Position numbers and translations under genes: made by a program
The notes under the pieces: model-generated
Seen by the model: the letters and a program-made list of their open reading frames with translations, nothing else
Databases searched by the model: none
Told to the model about the DNA's origin: nothing
Shown: positions 1-4,834 of the stretch, one piece after another
How positions within the stretch are numbered: the first letter of the stretch is position 1
How the letters are laid out: each line of letters begins with the position of its first letter
NCBI GenBank assembly: GCA_016178435.1
Contig: JACOTK010000255.1
Coordinates: 1 to 5,051 of the forward strand
Direction: 5' to 3'
Origin: Actinomycetota bacterium
Lineage (GTDB): Bacteria; Actinomycetota; Acidimicrobiia; Acidimicrobiales; CADCSY01
DNA: 5,051 nucleotides

Positions 1-1
1 A

Positions 2-229
2 CGCAAGGGCCGCCCCGTTCCTCGGGCCCTCGGCGATCTGCCGTCGATCACCCCGGAATCAACCGCGTTGTCGAAGGCACTCCGCCGTTACGGCTTTCGC
101 TTCATCGGGCCGACCACCGCCTACGCGGCGATGCAGTCGCTCGGCCTGGTCAACGACCACCTGCACGGCTGCCACGCTCGTACCCCCTGCGAGAACGACC
201 GTCGGGCCGCGATTGTCCCGAGGGCGTGA
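2..229 (+). CDS. tag: DNA-3-methyladenine glycosylase I, C-terminal part (cut by left window edge)
   Basis: This is a base-excision repair enzyme that removes 3-methyladenine from alkylated DNA in the cytoplasm. Only the last 75 residues are in the window; the frame is open from base 2 to a TGA at 227-229. What is seen: the family's C-terminal block TALSKALRRYGFRFIGPTTAYAAMQ followed by the signature LGLVNDHLHGC, split here as LSKALRRYGFRFIG, PTTAYAAMQ and LVNDHLHGC. The His of NDH and the Cys four residues later match the two C-terminal zinc ligands (His175 and Cys179 in the E. coli enzyme); the N-terminal Cys and His ligands lie outside the window. The tail after the motif is short, as usual for the family. 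The gene converges on the DUF1353 gene with only 15 bases between stop codons. Identification is firm; completeness of the gene upstream cannot be judged. Confidence 0.93.
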   Translation, partial: RKGRPVPRALGDLPSITPESTALSKALRRYGFRFIGPTTAYAAMQSLGLVNDHLHGCHARTPCENDRRAAIVPRA

Positions 230-244
230 TCGGGTCGACAACCT

Positions 245-688
245 TCAGACGTAGATGTTGGGACCCTTTGCCTGGCTTGATCGATAGGCGGGGCCACCGC
301 CGACGACGACCGCCGCCCACATGATCTCTCGCTTGTACCTGCTCGTTCCCTCGGACTTCAGGACGGCACGAAACACGTTGTCGGCACGGGCCTTGGGCGT
401 GCCCGCCTGGGTGTACATCCAGTCATGGACGATGCCGCCCCAACGCTGCGGATCCTCCCAGCGTCCCCATCCCGTCAGCCTCTGAGCCCACACGGGCACC
501 GAGGCCCCGTCGGTGGTGAAACCGATGGGCACGGTGATGCGCTCGTTGCCGTTGACCAACACCACCAGCGGCTCGCCGAGGATCCAGAACCTGTCGTCAC
601 CCGCCAGCACCGGTTGGCCCACCGAGCGCTTGACCCGGTCGACCCGGTCGAAATGGATCGGTCGCTCCTCGATCGTCGCTGAGATCAT
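245..688 (-). CDS. DUF1353 family protein (phage-type, function unknown)
   Basis: This is a 147-residue protein of the DUF1353 family, whose biochemical role is unknown and whose members are common in tailed phages and prophages. What is seen: the family core GFTTDGASVP (residues 56-65), then a Trp-rich stretch, GIVHDWMY (85-92) and ARADNVF (100-106), with conserved Asp60, His88, Asp89 and Asp103. The C-terminal third contains a short hydrophobic stretch (MWAAVVVGGG, 123-132) that is too short for a clear membrane anchor, and there is no signal peptide. The ATG at 688 is chosen because GGAAAGG lies five bases upstream (complement of 694-700) and the family homology starts soon after. The frame stays open to 805, but those extra 39 residues are Arg/Gly-rich and low-quality. 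It sits downstream of the Rrf2 gene on the same strand, 126 bases away, so co-transcription is possible but not shown. Confidence 0.85.
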   Translation of the reverse strand: MISATIEERPIHFDRVDRVKRSVGQPVLAGDDRFWILGEPLVVLVNGNERITVPIGFTTDGASVPVWAQRLTGWGRWEDPQRWGGIVHDWMYTQAGTPKARADNVFRAVLKSEGTSRYKREIMWAAVVVGGGPAYRSSQAKGPNIYV

Positions 689-814
689 CCGTGCCTTTCC
701 GCCCTCTCGGCGCCTCCGCCCCTCGGGTCCTGCCGGGACGCTACCTCGGGTCGCTCCCCATGAACAGGGCCCCTGCGGCGCTCGGCACCTGTCGAGCTCC
801 CCCACTCCGCCCGG

Positions 815-1273
815 TCATCGGGGGTCCCACGCCCCGGGCAGAGCCAGCGCATCGTGCACGTGATCGGGAAGCGCCCCCGATGCCACATCAGCAAGGCTGA
901 CGTGGTCGAGCACCTCTCGAATCCGCGCACGCGTGGCGACCCAGACTTCGCGCAGCGGCGCCGCATGGCCCTCGAATCGCACCAGTTCGGGGCGAACGCC
1001 CTGCACGTTGGCCAATGGCCCCTCCAAGGCACGGATGACATCACCCACCATCACCTCGTGAGCCGGCCGAGCAAGCCAGTAACCGCCCTCGGAGCCGCGG
1101 CGCGACGCCACAATCCCTGCGCTTCGCAACTCACCGAGGATGTTCTCGAGAAATCGCATGGGGATGTCCTGCAAACCCGCCAGCTCCTCGCCCTTCATCG
1201 GCGAAACATCCGGCCGGGCGGCAAGCTCGGTCAGGGCGCGCAACGCGTAATCGACCTTTGCCGAGACCCTCAT
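815..1273 (-). CDS. Rrf2 family transcriptional regulator without cluster cysteines
   Basis: This is a 152-residue DNA-binding regulator of the Rrf2 family (relatives: IscR, NsrR, CymR, RsrR). What is seen: the typical start MRVSAKVDYALRAL (residues 1-14), the winged-helix segment with EELAGLQDIPMRFLENIL (29-46, containing the recognition helix), ILGELRSAGIVASRRGSEGG (45-64) and the wing YWLARPAHEV (65-74), then the dimerisation helix and C-terminal tail. The protein contains no cysteine at all, so it cannot hold an Fe-S cluster through the three cysteines used by IscR or NsrR. It therefore resembles the CymR-like branch, where a protein partner or small ligand is sensed; which of these applies is unknown. 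The ATG at 1273 is preferred over a GTG at 1291 because MRxSAK is the conserved family start, although neither has a strong ribosome site. It is divergent from the flavin-reductase-like gene, its most likely target, and it probably also controls itself. Confidence 0.9.
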   Translation of the reverse strand: MRVSAKVDYALRALTELAARPDVSPMKGEELAGLQDIPMRFLENILGELRSAGIVASRRGSEGGYWLARPAHEVMVGDVIRALEGPLANVQGVRPELVRFEGHAAPLREVWVATRARIREVLDHVSLADVASGALPDHVHDALALPGAWDPR

Positions 1274-1403
1274 GGCCGAAGATTCTCGCACGCCGGTCTG
1301 CGGCGCGCCCCACCGCTAAGCTCCGAGCCGCCGGGACAGCCAAGACCGTCACTCCTGCCGTTGCCCATGGCACCGACTGAATCGACCGAAGGAGCATGTC
1401 GCG
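1274..1403. promoter_or_regulatory. Divergent control region between the Rrf2 regulator and flavin-reductase gene
   Basis: These 130 bases must carry the promoters of both divergent genes and, if the regulator acts locally, its operator. I see no convincing -35/-10 pair on either strand. The only symmetric elements are GGCGCGCC at 1312-1319 and the imperfect TGCC-CAT-GGCA at 1362-1372; neither is a recognised Rrf2 operator. The ribosome site GAAGGAG at 1388-1394 serves the plus-strand gene. The regulatory role is inferred from gene arrangement only. Confidence 0.45.
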
Positions 1404-1886
1404 ATGGATGCAAACGCCAAGAAGCTCGCTTTGCGAGCTGTCAACTACGGCCTCTACGTGCTCACCGCCAATGACGGCGATGACTATGCAGCGGGTGGCG
1501 TGAACTGGCTCTCCCAGGCGAGCTTCGAGCCGCCACTCGTCATGGCCGGGGTGAAGGCGGACAGTGGCGCCGCGACGATCATCGCCCGCTCGGGCACCTT
1601 CGCGGTCAACGTGCTTGCCGCCGACCAGATCGAGATCGGCAAGGCCTTCTTTCGATCGACCTCGGTGGAGGGTGACAAGATCAACGGGTACGCCTTCACC
1701 TCCGGTCCGGCGACCGGCGCACCTCTGCTGCTCGACACGCCGTACTGGTTCGAGTGTCGCGTGACCGACACCGTCGCCCGCGGCGACCACACCGTCTTTG
1801 TCGCCGAGGTGGTCGAGGCCGGCGTGCGCGACGAGAGCGCCGTGCCCATGTTGTTGCGTGACACCGGCATGAACTACGGCGGCTGA
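1404..1886 (+). CDS. Flavin reductase-like FMN-binding split-barrel protein
   Basis: This is a 160-residue cytoplasmic protein of the flavin reductase-like (FMN-binding split barrel) family. Members bind FMN and either reduce free flavin with NAD(P)H for partner monooxygenases or act as small flavoprotein oxidoreductases; the substrate here is unknown. What is seen: AKKLALRAVNYGLYVLTA (residues 5-22) forming the first strand and helix, the flavin-site block NWLSQASFEPPLVMAGVK (34-51), SGTFAVNVLA (63-72), TGAPLLLDTPYWFECRV (104-120) and RGDHTVFVAEVVEAG (126-140), and a terminal GMNYGG. Order and length match the family, and the gene is complete. The start is supported by GAAGGAG at 1388-1394, nine bases before the ATG. 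It is transcribed away from the Rrf2 gene, which suggests redox- or sulfur-responsive control. The next gene starts 223 bases downstream, so it is probably monocistronic. Confidence 0.9.
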   Translation: MDANAKKLALRAVNYGLYVLTANDGDDYAAGGVNWLSQASFEPPLVMAGVKADSGAATIIARSGTFAVNVLAADQIEIGKAFFRSTSVEGDKINGYAFTSGPATGAPLLLDTPYWFECRVTDTVARGDHTVFVAEVVEAGVRDESAVPMLLRDTGMNYGG

Positions 1887-2109
1887 ATCCGCGCCGGTCA
1901 CAACTCGAGACGAAGGCGGCGCCCGACGGACCCGCGTGCTCCGGAGGCACAGGACCCCCCTGACACACATCTCGCCTCAACTCACGTTGGGCGCTATCGA
2001 CCCGGCACGAGCGCTGCGGTATTCTCGCTCCGTCGTCGCCGCCGATCAACAGAGATCATCGACCGTCAGCGCATCCCTCCCCATGCTCAACTCGTGACTG
2101 GAGGATCGC

Positions 2110-3303
2110 ATGTCCGAGCAAGACCCCAAAGGTCCCCACGACTACGGCGGGCCGTCCGAACAGCAGGCTTTGCGAGCGATCGCCGGACTCGTCAACCGAC
2201 TCCCGCACCTCCAGTGCCTGGAGTTGTCCCAGCGTAGGGAATTGCTCGCAGGGCTCGGGCTGACGACCGCCCAGATCTCCTGGGTCGCGGACCTGCTCGA
2301 ACGTCCGGGCCCACGCCTGCATGCGGATCTTCCCGAGGAGATCTTCGACCCGTCGGTACCCTGCCCCATCCCCTGGCGTCCCACGGTGTTGACGCCGGTC
2401 TTCTGGGGCAGGCAGCTCTTCGAGGCCGATGACTGCCTGCCGGTTCCACTGCGGGTCTACTACCCGAGTCTGGAGGGATCGGTGCAGAACGCGCCGATCC
2501 TCGAACCCTGTGGTCAGTACCCGTTGATCCTCTTTCTGCACGGGCACTGCTCGAGCGAGGAGAACCATGTGCACCGCTGGGAACGGATGCTTGCCCAACT
2601 TGCAAGGAGTGGCTTTGTCGTGGCGGCGCCATTTCTCTCGGGAATCGGCGCCGGACCACAACAGGACACGACCTTTGCCCACGCCATCGGCGCACTGCGC
2701 TGGATGCGTCGGCACTGGCCCGAACGGCGGGTCCTGCTTCCTGCGCCCGCAACCGGCGTGGCCGGTCACTCCTATGGGGCCATGGTGGCCGCGAGAGTGG
2801 CAACCTTCGAACGGGTCGGGGCATTTGCGGGGCTCAGCGCGGGGTGGCACGAGTGGAGCACGTTCGGGACGGAACTGCCGATTCCCCTGTGGGATCTCGC
2901 CGTCCCCTCCTTCCATGCCTGGGGCACCGAGGGCCTCTTCTCGGACGCATTGTCCGATGAGGACTTCGCCCGGATCGCTCGACCGAGACACCGCATCGTC
3001 CTGGAAGGCGGCGAGCATTGGGAGTACCTCCACGGTCAGACCGGTGGTTGCGCTCCCTCGGGCGGCGCCTGTCACCTGCTCGGCCCGATCGCCCACGATC
3101 TGCTCGCAGGATTTTTCGCAAGGTACCTGCCGCCGTCAGAAGCGGCACTTGCCGGAGCGGCGATCCCCCCCCACATTGGTGCCTCCGGAGATCGACCTCA
3201 CTTTTCAACAGGAGTTCTACGCAGGTGCGCATCTCAGCGGCCTCGACATGGTCCCGTTCTCCGAAGGATGCATCGTGAGCTCATCGTGGGCCACGGGAGA
3301 TGA
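2110..3303 (+). CDS. Alpha/beta hydrolase (esterase/lipase-like), C-terminus probably frameshifted
   Basis: This is a serine hydrolase of the alpha/beta-hydrolase fold, in the broad dienelactone hydrolase / chlorophyllase / polyester-hydrolase-like group; the substrate is not predictable. What is seen in the 397-residue product as read: an unassigned N-terminal region of about 85 residues, then VPLRVYYPS (112-120), the oxyanion segment PLILFLHGHCSSEEN (138-152), and the nucleophile elbow VAGHSYGAMVA (217-227) with Ser221 as the catalytic serine. GGEHWEYL (300-307) follows, with His303 the likely catalytic histidine; the acid is probably around WGTEG (271-275) but is less certain. There is no signal peptide, so it should be cytoplasmic. 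The start is supported by GGAGG at 2100-2104, five bases before the ATG. The last 43 residues after the C-run at 3165-3172 are Arg/His-rich and unlike a hydrolase tail. The neighbouring frame continues with a family-like ending to 3334, giving 407 residues if restored. Confidence 0.85.
   Translation: MSEQDPKGPHDYGGPSEQQALRAIAGLVNRLPHLQCLELSQRRELLAGLGLTTAQISWVADLLERPGPRLHADLPEEIFDPSVPCPIPWRPTVLTPVFWGRQLFEADDCLPVPLRVYYPSLEGSVQNAPILEPCGQYPLILFLHGHCSSEENHVHRWERMLAQLARSGFVVAAPFLSGIGAGPQQDTTFAHAIGALRWMRRHWPERRVLLPAPATGVAGHSYGAMVAARVATFERVGAFAGLSAGWHEWSTFGTELPIPLWDLAVPSFHAWGTEGLFSDALSDEDFARIARPRHRIVLEGGEHWEYLHGQTGGCAPSGGACHLLGPIAHDLLAGFFARYLPPSEAALAGAAIPPHIGASGDRPHFSTGVLRRCASQRPRHGPVLRRMHRELIVGHGR
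3165..3172 (+). other. Eight-C homopolymer, probable frameshift site in the hydrolase gene
   Basis: A run of eight Cs sits in the codons for Ile-Pro-Pro. With seven Cs the reading frame would pass into the frame that ends at 3332-3334, and the join would read ALAGAAIPP then TLVPPEIDL. With eight Cs the downstream residues become Arg/His-rich and stop at 3301-3303. The site is either a sequencing/assembly error, a true mutation, or a slippage-prone switch; the sequence alone cannot decide. Confidence 0.7.
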
Positions 3304-3334
3304 GACCGGGTCCATCACGCTCGGCAACCCCTGA
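3173..3334 (+). other. Out-of-frame C-terminal segment of the alpha/beta hydrolase
   Basis: In the frame one base on from the annotated hydrolase, codons from 3173 to the TGA at 3332-3334 encode 53 residues of good coding quality. Key parts are TLVPPEIDLTFQQEFYAGAH, then LSGLDMVPFSEGC and VSSSWAT. From memory, a QEFYAGxHLxG segment followed by a GC-V motif resembles the C-terminal end of related alpha/beta hydrolases; I could not search to confirm. Amino-acid composition is balanced, unlike the Arg/His-rich alternative frame. It has no start of its own and would be translated only through the upstream hydrolase frame after loss of one C at 3165-3172 or by ribosomal slippage. Confidence 0.65.
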
Positions 3335-3407
3335 TCGGCTCGAGACCCTCAATCATCAGCCATCGCATCAACAGCTAATCTCCCAGGGTCGAACAAAAGG
3401 GGCGGGA

Positions 3408-4202
3408 ATGGATCTCATCGAAGGGTTGGACCAGTGTTGGCGAGGCATCGACTCGGTCGTGCGGTCACTGCGCCCCGATCAACTGTCCCTGCCGACACCC
3501 TGCGGCGACTGGAACGTCCGCGATCTGCTGGCCCACCTCGGTGGAGCCGAGTCGTTCTTTCAGCGCCTTCCGCAACCCGAGCCTCCCGACGACTGGGTCA
3601 ATCCCTACACGGGCCTCGACTTCGTGACCGGACAGGGCGTCGCAGCGCGACGTGGCTGGTCGATCGAGGAGATCACCGCCGAGATCAAGGTTGCGTCCAC
3701 CGCCCAACTCGACATGCTGCGGTCCCTGAGTCCCGACGGCTGGCAGGGCGAGACCGTCGGGCCGATGGGCCCCACCACGATGGCCGAACTTGCTCGCATA
3801 CGAACCTTCGACGTCTTCACCCACCTGCTCGATCTTCGTGCAGCCCTTGATCTGCCGCTCGACCCAACCGACGAGCCCCTCGCAGCAGCAACAGCCGCCG
3901 GTTGGGTCATCGAACGCTCGGGATGGGGCGCCGTCAAACAGGCCAGGCTGCCCGACGGCAGCAGGGTTCGCCTCGACCTCACCGGTCCCGGTGCTCGACG
4001 CTGCGATGTCGTCGTGGACGGCAATCGGGGAAGCGTCACCGAACCGAGCACGGAGGCGTGCGAGAACAGCATCGAGGGACAGGCCGTTGCCTATCTCCTC
4101 CTGGCAACGGGGCGAACAGGGCCCGCCGAGAAGCTCGGGCTCCCCACGCCAAGGGGACCCCTGGCCGAGTCGCTGCTCGCCAACTACCGCCTTTTCGGCT
4201 GA
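3408..4202 (+). CDS. Maleylpyruvate isomerase family, mycothiol-dependent enzyme
   Basis: This is a 264-residue protein of the mycothiol-dependent maleylpyruvate isomerase (MDMPI) / DinB-like superfamily. Characterised members use mycothiol and a divalent metal to isomerise maleylpyruvate; most paralogues in one genome have unknown substrates, so an isomerase role here is not established. What is seen: SLPTPCGDWNVRDLLAHLGG (residues 27-46), the family's N-terminal signature with His43 as a metal ligand. FDVFTHLLDLRAALDLP (134-150) follows, with Asp135 and His139 placed as the other two ligands (Asp where the Corynebacterium enzyme has Glu). The C-terminal MDMPI domain covers about 165-264 and ends with GQAVAYLLLATGR (225-237). 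The ATG at 3408 is chosen because AAAGGGG lies five bases upstream (3396-3402) and homology begins at once. An upstream ATG at 3300 would add 36 low-quality residues overlapping the hydrolase end. It may share a transcript with the hydrolase. Confidence 0.9.
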   Translation: MDLIEGLDQCWRGIDSVVRSLRPDQLSLPTPCGDWNVRDLLAHLGGAESFFQRLPQPEPPDDWVNPYTGLDFVTGQGVAARRGWSIEEITAEIKVASTAQLDMLRSLSPDGWQGETVGPMGPTTMAELARIRTFDVFTHLLDLRAALDLPLDPTDEPLAAATAAGWVIERSGWGAVKQARLPDGSRVRLDLTGPGARRCDVVVDGNRGSVTEPSTEACENSIEGQAVAYLLLATGRTGPAEKLGLPTPRGPLAESLLANYRLFG

Positions 4203-4220
4203 AATGAGACTCGCCTGAAG

Positions 4221-4235
4221 AACCTCCGAGAGGTC
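4221..4235. repeat. Palindrome copy 1 (AACCTCCGAGAGGTC) in the convergent gap
   Basis: This short inverted repeat forms a 5-bp stem ACCTC/GAGGT with a CGA loop, 18 bases after the stop of the mycothiol-dependent enzyme gene. It matches the element at 4334-4348 at 12 of 15 positions. There is no T-run on either side, so it is not a textbook intrinsic terminator, though its position just after a gene end fits a role in transcript ending or RNA stability. Confidence 0.45.
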
Positions 4236-4333
4236 CGGCGGATGGGTGCGGTTCCATTGGACACCGAAGCTGTTCCCCAAGCGGAGCATGGTGAAACGAC
4301 TCGGGTCGGTCTCCAGGGGCGACCTATCCGGTG

Positions 4334-4348
4334 AACCTCTCAGAGGTT
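4334..4348. repeat. Palindrome copy 2 (AACCTCTCAGAGGTT) over the CBM48 stop codon
   Basis: This perfect inverted repeat, with seven-base arms around one central base, contains the stop codon of the minus-strand CBM48 gene (4340-4342). As RNA it would fold to a 6-bp stem with a three-base loop. It is the partner of the element at 4221-4235, 113 bases away. No T-run follows on the minus strand. A terminator or RNA-stability role is inferred only from position. Confidence 0.45.
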
Positions 4349-4639
4349 GTCGGTGAGATCGATGATGCAGTTGCTCTCGCCGAACTCGTTGCCCTCGAAG
4401 CCGTCAGCAAGGCCATCGTTGAACCATCGGCCGTCCTTGTCGACGTAGCGGAACGAGTAGCACCGGCCGGCATCGAGGCTCACCGAGGCCGAGCGGCTGT
4501 CACCTCGCTTGCGCATCGGCGTTGCAGAGGGATCCCAGTCGTTGAAATCGCCGGCAACCGAGACGGCGCCCTCCTCCACCGGCAGGCTGAACGTGACCTT
4601 CACCGACTTCCCCCGAAGAGCAGGCTTCTTGGTGATCAT
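4340..4639 (-). CDS. Stand-alone CBM48 / isoamylase early-set domain protein
   Basis: This is a 99-residue cytoplasmic protein that is almost entirely one early-set (E-set, CBM48/AMPK-beta-like) carbohydrate-binding domain. In larger enzymes this domain binds glycogen or other alpha-glucans; small free-standing versions are widespread in bacteria but poorly understood. What is seen: VKVTFSLPVEEGAVSVAGDF (residues 13-32), the sugar-contact block GDFNDWDPSATPM (30-42) with Trp35, then LDAGRCYSFRYVDKDGRW (55-72) with FRY at 63-65, and WFNDGLADGFEGNEFGESNC (72-91). All these match the family consensus in order and spacing, so the domain is complete with no catalytic domain attached. Its own ribosome site is weak (AGGG at the complement of 4650-4653, ten bases off). 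Its ATG overlaps the stop of a tiny upstream gene as ATGA, suggesting translational coupling. Confidence 0.88.
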   Translation of the reverse strand: MITKKPALRGKSVKVTFSLPVEEGAVSVAGDFNDWDPSATPMRKRGDSRSASVSLDAGRCYSFRYVDKDGRWFNDGLADGFEGNEFGESNCIIDLTDNL

Positions 4640-4704
4640 GCGCCGAACACCCTGAGTTGCAGCCCGTTCGGCTCATCGCGAACCAACCACCACACCGACA
4701 TCAT
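4636..4704 (-). CDS. Very small upstream gene (21-22 residues) coupled to the CBM48 gene
   Basis: This short reading frame, below usual annotation cut-offs, encodes 22 residues from the ATG at 4704 or 21 from the adjacent ATG at 4701. It begins MMSVWWLVRDEP and ends NGLQLRVFGA. What is seen: GGAGG on the minus strand (complement of 4707-4711) is five bases before the second ATG, the strongest ribosome site in this part of the window, and the stop TGA (4636-4638) overlaps the CBM48 start as ATGA. The downstream gene has only a weak site of its own, so translation of the small frame probably delivers ribosomes to it. The peptide has a Trp-Trp pair, a charged middle and no obvious membrane segment or repeated amino acid that would suggest an attenuator. 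It could be a functional micropeptide or just a coupling leader; I do not recognise a family. Confidence 0.55.
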   Translation of the reverse strand: MMSVWWLVRDEPNGLQLRVFGA

Positions 4705-4706
4705 CG

Positions 4707-4711
4707 CCTCC
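4707..4711 (-). promoter_or_regulatory. Strong ribosome binding site GGAGG for the small upstream gene
   Basis: GGAGG on the minus strand lies two bases before the first ATG (4704) and five bases before the second (4701) of the tiny gene, so spacing favours the second. It is much stronger than the site directly ahead of the CBM48 gene and is the main reason for calling the tiny gene. Confidence 0.6.
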
Positions 4712-4834
4712 TGTCCATGACTCGTTCTCACTCATGCGCCTTGCGTTTCCCATGCAAGCCGAAGGGACATGGCTCAGCGTAGGGTCGAAGGTCCATTCAG
4801 CGGCGCCACCCGTGGTTACCATCTGAAAAACATT

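Noticed and set aside
689..805. 39-residue N-terminal extension of the DUF1353 protein.
   Set aside because: It is Arg/Gly-rich, lacks a ribosome site at its start, and the inner ATG at 688 has GGAAAGG at good spacing.
1887..2109. Possible promoter (TATTCT at 2020-2025) or terminator (CTCCGGAG at 1939-1946) in the gap before the hydrolase.
   Set aside because: No -35 element lies at proper spacing from TATTCT (TTGGGC at 1987-1992 is 27 bases away), and the CTCCGGAG symmetry is short with no T-run. I see nothing else in this 223-base gap apart from the GGAGG ribosome site of the hydrolase.
2056..3096. A 346-codon open frame on the minus strand opposite the hydrolase.
   Set aside because: The plus strand has clear hydrolase motifs (HGH, GHSYGA, GGEHW). 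The antisense frame has no recognisable domain and is a by-product of high GC content. The same applies to the long minus-strand frames at 1131-1970 and 3465-4289.
3300..3407. Extended start of the mycothiol-dependent enzyme at 3300, overlapping the hydrolase stop as ATGA.
   Set aside because: The 36 extra residues are low-quality (MRPGPSRSATPDRL...), there is no ribosome site ahead of 3300, and a good AAAGGGG precedes the ATG at 3408 where family homology begins. The ATGA overlap exists only because the hydrolase appears frameshifted.
3335..3407. Possible -10 box TAATCT (3376-3381) ahead of the mycothiol-dependent enzyme.
   Set aside because: The bases at -35 spacing (TCATCA) match the consensus poorly, so an own promoter is not supported; read-through from the hydrolase is as likely.
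4672..4735. A second small minus-strand frame starting at 4735 (MSENESWTGG...), overlapping the tiny gene upstream of CBM48.
   Set aside because: It has only a weak AAGG ahead of it, does not end at the CBM48 start, and its product is Gly/Val-rich. The frame with GGAGG and the ATGA overlap is the better candidate.
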